Shown piece by piece: positions 7,050-15,156 of a DNA stretch of 34,723 nucleotides; within the stretch, counting starts at the first letter, position 1; each line of letters opens with the position of its first letter. The translations under genes were made by a program, and so were the position numbers. Below the pieces are notes generated by a model. That model had not been told where the DNA came from, did not search any database, and saw only the letters and a list, made by a program, of their open reading frames with translations. Source of the DNA: CAYXZO01 sp964469505 (lineage in GTDB: Bacteria; Fidelibacterota; UBA8477; JABMPR01); the NCBI GenBank assembly GCA_964469505.1, contig CAYXZO010000024.1, positions 1 to 34,723 of the forward strand, in the 5' to 3' direction.

Positions 7050-8599
7050 AGACCCGCGCCGAAAAAATCGCCGAACTCCGGGCGCTGAAAGCCAAGGCCC
7101 TTCAAGGAGGCGGTCCGGAACGCATCGCCGCCCAGCACGCCAAGCAGAAACTCACCGCTAGGGAGCGTCTGGAGTTACTCCTGGATCGGGGCAGTTTCGA
7201 AGAGATGGATATGCTGGTGACCCATCGCTCCACGGCTTTTGGTTTGGATAAAAAGAAGTTTCTGGGGGATGGCGTGGTCACCGGTTTCGGTACTATCAAC
7301 GGCCGCCCAGTGTTCGTTTTCAGTCAGGATTTCACCATTTTCGGCGGTTCACTTTCTGAAGCCTACGCCGAGAAAGTGGTGAAAATAATGGATCTGGCCA
7401 TGAAGGTGGGGGCCCCTGTTATCGGTTTGAACGACAGCGGTGGCGCCCGCATTCAAGAGGGGGTTGTTAGCCTGGCGGGCTATGCGGACATTTTTCTGCG
7501 CAACACTCTGGCCAGTGGCGTGATTCCCCAGATTTCCGCCATCCTGGGCCCCTGCGCCGGTGGAGCAGTCTATTCCCCGGCCATCACCGATTTCATTTTC
7601 ATGACCCGTGGCACCAGTTACATGTTCGTTACCGGCCCGGAAGTGGTTAAAACGGTGACCCATGAGAACGTCACCAAGGACGAGCTGGGCGGGGCTGATA
7701 CCCACGCCACCAAATCGGGGGTAGCTCATTTCGCCTGTGACAACGAGCTGGAGGTCTTCGAGAAGATCAAGCAGCTCTTGAGTTATATACCCCAGAATAA
7801 CCAGGAAGATCCACCGGTGATTCCTTGTGACGATCCCGTGGATCGAGCCGATGAGGCCCTGGATGAAATCGTCCCCGATAACCCTAACAAACCATACGAT
7901 ATCAAAGAAGTCATAACCCGCGTAGTGGATCGAGACAGTTTCTTCGAGGTCCACGAACAGTTTGCGGAGAATTTGGTGGTGGGCTTTGCCCGTTTGAACG
8001 GCCGCCCGGTAGGGGTGGTGGCCAACCAACCAGCACATCTGGCGGGAGTATTGGACATCAATTCCTCCATCAAGGGAGCCCGTTTCGTGCGTTTTTGCGA
8101 CGCCTTCAATATTCCCCTCCTGGTGTTCGAGGATGTACCCGGCTTTTTGCCCGGCACTGACCAGGAATGGGGCGGAATCATCCGGAATGGTGCTAAGCTG
8201 CTCTACGCCTTTGCGGAGGCTACGGTTCCCCGCATCACGGTTATCACCCGGAAAGCCTATGGCGGAGCTTATGACGTGATGAATTCCAAACATATCCGGG
8301 GTGATTTGAACTTCGCCTGGCCTTCCGCCGAGATCGCCGTGATGGGCCCCAAAGGCGCTGCCGAGATTATCTTCCGGAAAGAGATCGCCCAGGCAGAAGA
8401 TCCCCAGGTGGCCCTGGAGAAATTCACTGCTGAGTTCGCTGAAAAGTTCGCCAATCCGTACGAAGCGGCACGCAGGGGTTACGTCGATGACGTTATTGAG
8501 CCCCATGAAACGCGGGCCAAAGTCATCCGGGGCCTGGAGATGCTGAAAACCAAGGTGGATCGTAATCCCCGTAAGAAACATGGGAACATTCCCCTCTGA
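7046..8599 (+). CDS. Acyl-CoA carboxylase beta subunit (propionyl-CoA carboxylase / methylmalonyl-CoA decarboxylase type)
   Basis: A 517-residue biotin-dependent carboxyltransferase that moves CO2 between carboxybiotin and an acyl-CoA. Both crotonase-like halves are present. The first has GGSLSEAYAEKV and LNDSGGARIQEG (near residues 103-138). The second has FEDVPGFLPGTDQEWGGIIR and KAYGGAYDVMNSKHIRGD. Length is typical of PccB and MmdA. It starts at GTG 7046, overlapping the B12 subunit gene. The neighbour makes propionyl-CoA/methylmalonyl-CoA the likely substrate. PccB with a biotin carboxylase, and MmdA in a sodium-pumping decarboxylase, cannot be told apart here, because neither partner is in the window. 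No frameshift is seen. Confidence 0.93.
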   Translation: MKTRAEKIAELRALKAKALQGGGPERIAAQHAKQKLTARERLELLLDRGSFEEMDMLVTHRSTAFGLDKKKFLGDGVVTGFGTINGRPVFVFSQDFTIFGGSLSEAYAEKVVKIMDLAMKVGAPVIGLNDSGGARIQEGVVSLAGYADIFLRNTLASGVIPQISAILGPCAGGAVYSPAITDFIFMTRGTSYMFVTGPEVVKTVTHENVTKDELGGADTHATKSGVAHFACDNELEVFEKIKQLLSYIPQNNQEDPPVIPCDDPVDRADEALDEIVPDNPNKPYDIKEVITRVVDRDSFFEVHEQFAENLVVGFARLNGRPVGVVANQPAHLAGVLDINSSIKGARFVRFCDAFNIPLLVFEDVPGFLPGTDQEWGGIIRNGAKLLYAFAEATVPRITVITRKAYGGAYDVMNSKHIRGDLNFAWPSAEIAVMGPKGAAEIIFRKEIAQAEDPQVALEKFTAEFAEKFANPYEAARRGYVDDVIEPHETRAKVIRGLEMLKTKVDRNPRKKHGNIPL

Positions 8600-8613
8600 G
8601 AGTCCCCCTGTTC

Positions 8614-9435
8614 ATGAGTACTTCTGATTTGCTCCAAAAACAACGGGCTTTGGAGACCTATTTGATCCAGCATCCCACTTCCAACTTGTACGCCTGGTAT
8701 GCCCGGCAGAATATGGAAATTGGTAAACTGGAGCGCGCTAAAAAGATTTGTTTATTGGGATTAAAGAACGGCGCCTACGCGCCTTTGCTTTACGCTTTGC
8801 TGGGGGATATCTACCTGGCCCAGGGGCGCCACCAGAAAGCCAAGGAAGCCTATGTAACCTGTATCCGTAGTCGGGAACCGCTGGTGGGACCCTATCTGCA
8901 ACTGCTGAAACATTGGGGTGATGAACTACGTCCCGCTGAGAAAGCCGAACTGGCGGCTCGTTTGCGTCTCATCCGTCCCGGTCTGGTAGAATTGGAACCG
9001 GTTTTGGAAGAAGCCGCAAGCACCCCCCGGGATCCCCGATTAATGGATAATTTCCGCTGGTTGAATGCTTTCCTTCAGCGGGGAACCACTGGTGAACAAC
9101 CGGATGAAAGCCCAGCTTCGGAACTTGAGTCCGCATATCCCCCGGCGGAAGCACCTCCACCACCAGCACCGGCGCCTGCTCCTCCAGTGAAAAAACCGGC
9201 GGACTCACCTCCGATACCCCCACCGCCCGTTGAGCCGGGCAGGACTCAGCTGACCAAGACCATGGCTACTTTTACCCTAATGCAGATTTTTAAAGAACAG
9301 GGATTGTACGACCAGGCTCTGGAAGTATTAGAATTGTTGAAGAGTAAGTCCAGCAACCTGGAACGCATTGAACGCGAGATTGCTGAAATTCAGCGACTCA
9401 AAGCTGCCCAGGCTGAACAGGGCTCCCAGAACTGA
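8614..9435 (+). CDS. TPR-repeat protein with proline-rich linker
   Basis: A 273-residue protein without signal peptide or membrane segment, so probably cytoplasmic. The N-terminal part (about residues 20-100) reads as tetratricopeptide helices (LYAWYARQNMEIGKLERAKK, LYALLGDIYLAQGRHQKAKE). Residues about 174-209 are a Pro/Ala-rich flexible linker. Residues 213-250 contain one more TPR-like pair (FTLMQIFKEQGLYDQALEVL). The very C-terminus is charged and helical. No enzyme motif is present; a scaffold or interaction role is the most that can be said. It starts 14 bases after the carboxylase stop, and the glycosyltransferase gene follows immediately, so the group may be co-transcribed. Confidence 0.8.
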   Translation: MSTSDLLQKQRALETYLIQHPTSNLYAWYARQNMEIGKLERAKKICLLGLKNGAYAPLLYALLGDIYLAQGRHQKAKEAYVTCIRSREPLVGPYLQLLKHWGDELRPAEKAELAARLRLIRPGLVELEPVLEEAASTPRDPRLMDNFRWLNAFLQRGTTGEQPDESPASELESAYPPAEAPPPPAPAPAPPVKKPADSPPIPPPPVEPGRTQLTKTMATFTLMQIFKEQGLYDQALEVLELLKSKSSNLERIEREIAEIQRLKAAQAEQGSQN

Positions 9436-9448
9436 ACCTTTCCCGCTC

Positions 9449-10378
9449 GTGATTGGCCCCCGCTTTAAGGATTCGGCCTCCGCTACCACTTTGTCCGTTT
9501 GTCTGGTTACCTATAATTCGGCTGAGGTAATCGAAGCTTGCCTGAATTCGATTCTACCCCAAATAACTCCGTTGAATGGTGAAGTGGTCGTGGTGGATAA
9601 TGCTTCCACCGATAGCACCTGGGAGCTTTTGCAACAATATGCCGCCCGGGAACCGGTGATTAGAGTAATAAGAAACTCCACCAATCTGGGATATTCCGCG
9701 GCCATGAATCAAGCCTGGCGCAGCAGTGGAGGACAGTTCGTATTTTTGCTGAACCCGGACACCCAGGTGACCCCGGGGGCCATAAAAACCTTGCTTGAGA
9801 CTTTGCAAGGGGATCTGGAGCTGGCGGCGGTGGCTCCCCAATTACGTTTCCCTGATGGACGAATTCAGTATTCCTGCCGCCGTTTCCCCCGCCGCCGCGA
9901 TGTGTTTTACGAGCTGTTGGGATTAACACGGCTGTTCCCTCGCTCGCGCTTTTTTAACTACTGGAAAATGGGGGACTTTGATCACCTACATCCCAGACCG
10001 GTACCCCAACCGGCCGGAGCCGCTTTGTTGATTCGCAGACGGGATTTGATTCGAGCCGGTGGATTGGACGAAGCCTTCCCCATGTTCTTCAGCGATGTCA
10101 TGCTCTGCCGGCGTCTGTGGCAAGCGGGACGCAAGATTCTTTTCCAGCCGACAGCGGTAGTGATTCACTTCGGCGGGCATGCCGTCCGCCGCAATCCCCA
10201 TGTATTGCGCCTTTCCCACGAGGCTTTCGCCCTCTATTTCCGGAGGATTTATCCCCATGCTTACCAGCTCCCGGCTAATCTTATTGTTAGTGGGTGGCTT
10301 AAAGTGGCTTGGTGGATTCGTAGCTTGGGGATTCGTCTTTGGGGCTCCCGCCGGCGCCTTAACAAGGAATTATTATGA
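9449..10378 (+). CDS. Family 2 glycosyltransferase (rhamnosyltransferase-like)
   Basis: A GT-A fold transferase that adds a sugar from a nucleotide-sugar to a cell-surface glycan. Visible motifs are the opening strand LSVCLVTYNSAEVIEACL, the nucleotide-binding VVVDNASTDST, the NPDTQV segment in the position of the DxD metal motif, and a C-terminal acceptor region (GAALLIRRRDLIRAGGLDE, then FFSDVMLCRRLWQAG). This architecture resembles dTDP-rhamnosyl transferases such as WbbL, but donor and acceptor are not determinable. The 309-residue form assumes GTG 9449; a TTG at 9368 would overlap the TPR gene by 68 bases. The C-terminus is basic and may sit on the membrane. Its stop overlaps the next gene's ATG (ATGA). 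Confidence 0.87.
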   Translation: MIGPRFKDSASATTLSVCLVTYNSAEVIEACLNSILPQITPLNGEVVVVDNASTDSTWELLQQYAAREPVIRVIRNSTNLGYSAAMNQAWRSSGGQFVFLLNPDTQVTPGAIKTLLETLQGDLELAAVAPQLRFPDGRIQYSCRRFPRRRDVFYELLGLTRLFPRSRFFNYWKMGDFDHLHPRPVPQPAGAALLIRRRDLIRAGGLDEAFPMFFSDVMLCRRLWQAGRKILFQPTAVVIHFGGHAVRRNPHVLRLSHEAFALYFRRIYPHAYQLPANLIVSGWLKVAWWIRSLGIRLWGSRRRLNKELL

Positions 10379-10836
10379 GATTCCGTTGGCAACTGTTCTT
10401 GGGCGTTATAGTTATGCTCAACTTCTCCCAGGCTCAGGTGCCGGAAGACAGATATCATCAAGCTCTGGAAATGGTAGGTATTCTGTCAGCAGCTTACTTA
10501 TATGAGACCTATTTGGGCCTGGGGCAACTGGCCGAAATTCATGCTGCCCAATCCCAACCGGACAGCTTATTACAACATCGTCTGGAAAATGTTATCCGGG
10601 TTCTGACAGGAGTTCATGATAATCTGAAGGTGTTCAGCAGTTCGGAATTGTCACCGGAAGATTCGACTTACGTACACACTTTGTTGGAAGTAAACCTGCT
10701 ATTAATCAGAGAAGCCGGAGCGTTAAAACGCTATTGGGAAACTCAAACCGCTGAGGATGGGAAAATCTACCTGGCTTATAATGAACAAGCACGTCAAGCA
10801 CTGGAGGCCCTTTATGGACTTGACCTTTCGCCCTGA
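10375..10836 (+). CDS. Small secreted helical protein of unknown function
   Basis: A 153-residue protein with a clear signal peptide (basic MRFRWQ, hydrophobic LFLGVIVMLNF, cleavage likely after SQAQ). The mature part looks all-helical, with leucine-rich stretches such as LENVIRVLTGVHDNLKVF and TYVHTLLEVNLLLIREAGAL. There is no cysteine pair, repeat or known motif, and I do not recognise a family. AAGGA at 10364-10368 lies before ATG 10375, which overlaps the glycosyltransferase stop by four bases. The next gene starts inside this one. A periplasmic location is inferred from the signal peptide alone. Confidence 0.75.
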   Translation: MRFRWQLFLGVIVMLNFSQAQVPEDRYHQALEMVGILSAAYLYETYLGLGQLAEIHAAQSQPDSLLQHRLENVIRVLTGVHDNLKVFSSSELSPEDSTYVHTLLEVNLLLIREAGALKRYWETQTAEDGKIYLAYNEQARQALEALYGLDLSP

Positions 10837-11470
10837 ATCCATCCGCTGTTTATGGTGGGATCTGGGAAATGTTCTGGTCAACGTGGATGTAAACGTCGGC
10901 TTTAGAATGCTGGGAGATTATCTGGGGGTACCGTGGAAACAAATCGCCGCCGGGTTCCCCCGGGAACTCATTGATTTATACGAAACGTCGGTGTTGGATA
11001 CTAAAGGCTTCTTTAAAGCAGCTTTGGATCGCTGCGGCCTTGACATCCGCGAAGTGCCACTTGAGCAGTTGGAGAAGATGTGGCGCGCTATGGTTACCCC
11101 CAACGAGCCGTTGATTAATCTGGCTCGGGAATTGACGGCTGATTTCCGTACCTGCCTGGTCAGCAATATCAACCCCATTCATCATTATCAAATCCTGCAT
11201 GATTTTAACTTTGAGCACTGGAACAGTTGTCTGGTGTTCAGCTATGTGGTGGGCTATTTGAAACCTGAAGCGCGGATTTATCAGGAAGCTCTGGCTCAGA
11301 GTGAGTGTGCTCCTGGAGAAGTGTTATTTATTGACGATCGCCCTGTCAATCTGGAAGGGGCTCGACGACTGGGTATTCAGACCTGGCACCATGTGGATAA
11401 CGCCACCACGATTGCGGCCCTGGGGGTTTTAAGGAAGAATCGTTCCACCACCAGGCAGGAATGCGCTTGA
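10814..11470 (+). CDS. HAD-superfamily phosphatase (YihX-like)
   Basis: A 218-residue cytoplasmic haloacid-dehalogenase-type hydrolase. Motif I is WWDLGNVLVNVD (nucleophile D16), motif II is LVSNINPIHH, motif III is the Lys in GYLKPEARIYQEAL, and motif IV is VLFIDDRPVNLEGAR with two acidic metal ligands. The second Asp of the usual DxD is Gly (DLG), as in the E. coli YihX (alpha-glucose-1-phosphatase) group, so the change is not by itself a sign of inactivation. GGAGG at 10803-10807 supports ATG 10814, which overlaps the preceding gene by 23 bases. A sugar phosphate substrate is plausible but not shown. Confidence 0.87.
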   Translation: MDLTFRPESIRCLWWDLGNVLVNVDVNVGFRMLGDYLGVPWKQIAAGFPRELIDLYETSVLDTKGFFKAALDRCGLDIREVPLEQLEKMWRAMVTPNEPLINLARELTADFRTCLVSNINPIHHYQILHDFNFEHWNSCLVFSYVVGYLKPEARIYQEALAQSECAPGEVLFIDDRPVNLEGARRLGIQTWHHVDNATTIAALGVLRKNRSTTRQECA

Positions 11471-11522
11471 ATGCTGGCAAGTTTTGATAAAACCGATTAG
11501 CAGAAATCATTGCTTTTGATCC

Positions 11523-12170
11523 ATGCCTGATTCGTCACCTAAGAACTCACCCCATTTCAATTTTCCTGTCTTTTGCACGGCTCCCCAGCAAATAATCCCC
11601 CACGATTTTTTTCGGGAACACATTCCCGCCTACCCCGAAGTTGAGAGCCGGCCTCGCTTCCCCGTAGTGGCCTTGCTGGACAATATCCGCAGCATGTTCA
11701 ACGTGGGTTCGATGTTCCGCACCGCGGATGGGTGCTGGTTGGAGGAGATTTTACTCACAGGTTATACCGCCACTCCGCCAAGGCCGGAAATTGCCAAAAC
11801 GGCCTTAGGAGCGGAGTACAGTGTGCCCTGGCGCTACGTACCCGATCCACTACAGGCGCTGAAGGCTTTGAAAAGACGGGGGTATCAAATCGTTGTCCTG
11901 GAGCAAACCAGGCGTACCCATCATTATGCCCGGGCCCCGTACCGTTTTCCCCTAGTATTAGTGGTGGGAAATGAGGGAGTGGGAGTGCAAGAACACCTGG
12001 TGGAGGCTTGTGATCTGGCTGTGGAGCTTCCCCAACACGGTTTGAAAAGTTCACTTAATGTGGCGGTGGCATTCGGGATAATCACGTACACCTTGCGGGA
12101 ACGCTGGGAACAGCAGCGGCGGCTGGGAAAACAGATACTCAATTCCGGAGCGAGAGTTACCCCAGAATAA
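11523..12170 (+). CDS. TrmH/SpoU-family RNA 2'-O-methyltransferase
   Basis: A 215-residue SAM-dependent methyltransferase with the deep-knot SPOUT fold. The three SpoU motifs are complete: motif 1 in LLDNIRSMFNVGSMFRTAD (Asn and catalytic Arg), motif 2 in LVVGNEGVGV, and motif 3 in LPQHGLKSSLNVAVAFGI (Ser-Leu-Asn-Val). It has no N-terminal L30e-like RNA-binding domain; its first 45 residues are unconserved and Pro-rich. The target (tRNA or rRNA ribose) cannot be inferred. It is the last gene of the plus-strand run and faces the convergent cytochrome gene, with a hairpin between them. Confidence 0.9.
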   Translation: MPDSSPKNSPHFNFPVFCTAPQQIIPHDFFREHIPAYPEVESRPRFPVVALLDNIRSMFNVGSMFRTADGCWLEEILLTGYTATPPRPEIAKTALGAEYSVPWRYVPDPLQALKALKRRGYQIVVLEQTRRTHHYARAPYRFPLVLVVGNEGVGVQEHLVEACDLAVELPQHGLKSSLNVAVAFGIITYTLRERWEQQRRLGKQILNSGARVTPE

Positions 12171-12220
12171 ATCTGCACATCGTCATTTGTCTGACTGAAG
12201 ATTTAAGAATTTAGAGTGCT

Positions 12221-12260
12221 AAAAAAAACCGGAGCCCCGCATCACCGCGGAGCTCCGGTT
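12221..12260 (-). terminator. Rho-independent terminator of the cytochrome gene
   Basis: On the minus strand, AACCGGAGC (reading back from 12260) pairs with GCTCCGGTT and is followed by a run of eight T (12228-12221). The stem is nine perfect pairs with further partial pairing in the loop. It lies 27 bases after the cytochrome stop codon. There is no T-run on the plus-strand side. Confidence 0.85.
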
Positions 12261-12286
12261 GCCTTAACGATCCTCGGCGTGAGGAT

Positions 12287-13564
12287 TTAGTTACCGAATA
12301 TCTTGGAGAGAAAACCGCCTTTTTTGTGTTTGGCGCGTAGATCCTCCGCCATCTCCTTAATTTCGGTCAGATCCATTTGCATCTCGTTCCAGCCGTACCA
12401 CAGAGCATAATCCGGGTTCATGTGAAAGGCACCCTGAAAGAGTCGCATCCGGTGTTTCAGGTACATTACGAACAATTTCTGTTCGATGGCTGTGGGAGCA
12501 TCATGGAAAGTGAGCAGGTCGGGATATTCGGAGGCATAGCTCGCTGGCTTTTCCAGAATGCCGTCTCGGTAGAGAGAAGCTACGATTTCAATGGCTTCGG
12601 CCATAAGCTTATCACCCTGGCGGATGATTTGGTCACCTTTTTCCAGCTCCGCCCGAGCATACTTCTCCGAATGGCATTGGGAGCAGGTTTTAACCATTTT
12701 CTCCCGTTCCTTGTCAAAATCTTCCGCTTTTAGCCGAGCTACCTGGGCTTTGGCCACTACATCCAGGCGTCCCGTGGGTTTGCCGGACGGATCCAGGACT
12801 CCCAGGCCTTTGAGAATGGTGACCCGGTTGGCCCACCATTCCTTATCCTCGCCGGGATAAGGGGCTAAGCCGTTGGTGCGGACCGCCAGAAAGCCCCACG
12901 CGGTGCGCACTTCATGATTGCCGTCCTGCATATGGCAGGTCTGGCAAGTGGGGGCAATGGTGTTTTCCGGCAGTGTCCCGTTCTGTTTCAGCAAATAACG
13001 TACACCGTGCTTTGAACCGGAATACATCTCCCATTGGGGGTGGTCGAAACCCATGTGACAGGTCTGGCATGCCTGGGGCTGCCTAGCTTCTTTCACCGAA
13101 AAACGGTGGCGGGTATGGCAGGCGTCACAGGAAGCCCGGCCGTACATTTCCCCCTGTTTTTTCAGCTTGGCGATGTCCTCTGCGCTTTTCAAACCGATTT
13201 TATGACACCCACCGCAACCTTTGTAGCCTTCAATCAGTTCCATGGGCTTCCAATGGGTGGTGGGCATGGCGTTCATTGCCGCCCAGGCGAGGGCATGCTT
13301 GCCTTTGCTAAATTCCGCCACCCGATCTTCGTGACACTCCCCGCAGGTTTCGGGAGTGGGCAAGATTGCCAGGTTGGCATCGGCTTTACTGCTATGCTTG
13401 GTACCATGGCAGTCGCCGCAACTAACATCATTGGAGAAGTGTTTACTGGCTTGCCAGTCTTTGACGATGTTGGGCGAGACTTTCTGGTGGCAGGTGACGC
13501 AGTTGTCAGCCAGGGCCAGGCTGAAACTGGTCACCACGACCGCCAAAATCAGATGGGTTCGCAT
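12287..13564 (-). CDS. Octaheme cytochrome c of the hydroxylamine oxidoreductase (HAO)-like family
   Basis: A 425-residue exported protein with a signal peptide (MRTHLILAVVVTSFSLALA) and eight CxxCH heme sites at residues 22, 49, 74, 117, 146, 166, 207 and 294. Blocks typical of HAO-like proteins are CDACHTRHRFSVKEAR, CHMGFDHPQWEMYSGSKHG, IAPTCQTCHM and the C-terminal HMNPDYALWYGW. It is periplasmic. Family members oxidise hydroxylamine or hydrazine, or run in reverse as nitrite/hydroxylamine reductases; which applies depends on the Tyr that crosslinks the P460 heme, which I cannot place without an alignment. GGAG lies before this ATG; the frame stays open 77 residues upstream, but that part is not conserved-looking. 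No NrfH- or HaoB-like partner lies nearby. It has its own terminator. Confidence 0.9.
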   Translation of the reverse strand: MRTHLILAVVVTSFSLALADNCVTCHQKVSPNIVKDWQASKHFSNDVSCGDCHGTKHSSKADANLAILPTPETCGECHEDRVAEFSKGKHALAWAAMNAMPTTHWKPMELIEGYKGCGGCHKIGLKSAEDIAKLKKQGEMYGRASCDACHTRHRFSVKEARQPQACQTCHMGFDHPQWEMYSGSKHGVRYLLKQNGTLPENTIAPTCQTCHMQDGNHEVRTAWGFLAVRTNGLAPYPGEDKEWWANRVTILKGLGVLDPSGKPTGRLDVVAKAQVARLKAEDFDKEREKMVKTCSQCHSEKYARAELEKGDQIIRQGDKLMAEAIEIVASLYRDGILEKPASYASEYPDLLTFHDAPTAIEQKLFVMYLKHRMRLFQGAFHMNPDYALWYGWNEMQMDLTEIKEMAEDLRAKHKKGGFLSKIFGN

Positions 13565-13918
13565 TGCGTTCTCCTTTTTTTGCTCTTTTGAGAGTTGTTT
13601 TCCTCCAGCTTGTCGATTCGTCCCGGGAATAGGAAAGACTCCCTCAACAAGCTTTTTCATTAAGTTAGTATAAAACAAGCTCGATGCCGAAATATTTACC
13701 CTGTTGGAGTATGGGGCATAAGTAGAAGATAAACAAATACTTGCGCCTGAAGAACCTTTAGACGACAAAGGAATATTAGGATTAATTGGTCTCAATTTTC
13801 TTAAAATTGGACAAGGCTATCCAAAAAATGAAAAAGTATACATTTGGGTATCAGATTAGAGGTTAAAAAGGTGACTATTGAGGGTTATATTAATAGTCCA
13901 TGTCAGAAAGGAGGCGCT
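13565..13918. other. Divergent intergenic region with a possible gene remnant
   Basis: This 354-base gap separates the minus-strand cytochrome from the plus-strand CBS gene and must hold both promoters; I found no pair of hexamers good enough to name. It is visibly more AT-rich than its surroundings. From 13722 to 13859 there is a plus-strand frame of 45 codons ending in TAG with a protein-like composition (for example ILGLIGLNFLKIGQGYPKNE) but no start codon. It may be the tail of a lost gene. Confidence 0.4.
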
Positions 13919-14458
13919 ATGACTGAAGAATATATAAATGATGAGTTGCAGCAGATGGAAGAACGGGAACGGGCTCATGCGCAAACCTTAACCGAATCCA
14001 TAAGCTTAACCGATCCCATTAGTGTTCTGGAGTTGCAGGAAACGGTGGTCATCTCCGGTGAAACGGCGGTTAAAGAAGCTATCGATTTGATGAAAGCCAA
14101 GCGAGTCGGGTGCCTCTTAGTAGAAGAAAATGGCAGGCTAAGCGGAATATTTACGGAGCGGGATGTGGTTCGCAAGATTGTGGGGCATGGATGGGACCAT
14201 TCCAAACTGAAAGTTAAGGATTTCATGACCACCGACCCCGACGTATTACGCTTCGACGATCCCATTGTATTTGCTCTGAACCGGATGTCGGTGGGGGGCT
14301 ATCGGCATGTGCCCATAGTGGGCGACAACCATGAACCCTTGGCTTTTGTGTCCGTCCGGGATATAGTGAATTACATTGCTGATTTCTATCACGACGCCAT
14401 TGTGAATCTACCCCCCGAACCTCCCCGGGGAGCTCAAAAGGCTCCGGAGGGGGGTTAA
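13919..14458 (+). CDS. CBS-domain pair protein
   Basis: A 179-residue cytoplasmic protein consisting of a charged N-terminal helix (residues 1-30) and two CBS motifs (about 33-92 and 100-157) that form one Bateman module. CBS1 shows AVKEAIDLMKAKRVGCLLV and GIFTERDVVRKI; CBS2 shows FALNRMSVGGYRHVPIV and FVSVRDIVNYI. Such stand-alone modules bind adenine nucleotides and regulate a partner, but none is identifiable here. AAGGAGG at 13908-13914 sets ATG 13919. The 3' end (14417-14456) encodes a Pro/Gly tail and forms an imperfect GC-rich hairpin in RNA without a T-run. The HAD gene starts 17 bases later. Confidence 0.9.
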   Translation: MTEEYINDELQQMEERERAHAQTLTESISLTDPISVLELQETVVISGETAVKEAIDLMKAKRVGCLLVEENGRLSGIFTERDVVRKIVGHGWDHSKLKVKDFMTTDPDVLRFDDPIVFALNRMSVGGYRHVPIVGDNHEPLAFVSVRDIVNYIADFYHDAIVNLPPEPPRGAQKAPEGG

Positions 14459-14475
14459 GCCTCCATATAAGTCCC

Positions 14476-15156
14476 ATGCCTGCCCAAAAATTGGACCGCC
14501 CCTGGCAGGCGGTGCTTTTTGACTTCGATGGTGTGGTCGTGGACTCCGAGCCCATTTATCAGCAAGCTTCCCAGGAGTTCCTCGAACATTTCGGGATTGT
14601 TCCCGATAAAGATTTTTTACGCTCACTCCGAGGAGTATCGGAAGAAGCCTTTTATCGGATAGTAAAGGAAAGGTTTGAGCTGGAGCCTCCCACTTGGGAA
14701 CTAAAACGATTGGGACGTCGCCTGTTGCGAGTTCATTTCTCCCGAGGTGTAAGCTTTGTTCCAGGTTTTCGTGAGTTTTTTGAACGTGCTAATCGGAAAT
14801 GGCTGACTGGAGTGGTAACCAGTACCGGCAGAGAATTGGTGGAGTTGATTTGGAGAGGACTAGGCTGGAATCACTCCCTAAAAGTGCTGGTTACCGGTGA
14901 CGATGTCAACGAAGGGAAGCCGGCTCCTGAGCCCTACTTATTGGCTATTGAGCGCCTGGCGGTGGAACCCGCAAAAACTTTAGTTATCGAAGATTCGCCG
15001 GTGGGAGTAGCTGCCGCTCGGGCCGCCGGCTGTTTTACGGTAGGACTAAGGGCTACGGAAGGACCACCCTTACCGGAAGCCGATTTTGTGGTAGCTGACT
15101 ACCACGAATTGGCCTTAAGTTTGTTTCAAGGAGAACAGGCCCATGAAATGGTATAA
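14476..15156 (+). CDS. HAD-superfamily phosphatase/phosphoglucomutase-like protein
   Basis: A 226-residue cytoplasmic HAD protein of the beta-phosphoglucomutase-like subfamily. Motif I is LFDFDGVVVDSEP (D16 nucleophile, D18 acid/base), motif II is GVVTSTGR, motif III is GKPAPEPYLLA, and motif IV is VIEDSPVGVAAARAAG. The helical cap lies between motif I and motif II. All catalytic residues are intact and length is typical. Substrates in this group range from sugar phosphates to phosphoglycolate, so no symbol is given. It is unrelated in detail to the HAD at 10814. Its 3' end overlaps the VOC gene by 14 bases, which suggests translational coupling. Confidence 0.9.
   Translation: MPAQKLDRPWQAVLFDFDGVVVDSEPIYQQASQEFLEHFGIVPDKDFLRSLRGVSEEAFYRIVKERFELEPPTWELKRLGRRLLRVHFSRGVSFVPGFREFFERANRKWLTGVVTSTGRELVELIWRGLGWNHSLKVLVTGDDVNEGKPAPEPYLLAIERLAVEPAKTLVIEDSPVGVAAARAAGCFTVGLRATEGPPLPEADFVVADYHELALSLFQGEQAHEMV

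Noticed and set aside
7349..8581. A 410-codon minus-strand open frame across the carboxylase gene
   Set aside because: It is the mirror of the strongly conserved plus-strand carboxyltransferase and has no recognisable domain of its own; high GC at third positions removes stops on the opposite strand.
13565..13795. A 77-residue N-terminal extension of the octaheme cytochrome
   Set aside because: A good ribosome binding site and a clean signal peptide start at 13564; the extension would bury the signal peptide.
14417..14456. Terminator at the end of the CBS gene
   Set aside because: The GC-rich hairpin is imperfect, lies in coding sequence and has no T-run; the downstream gene follows closely.
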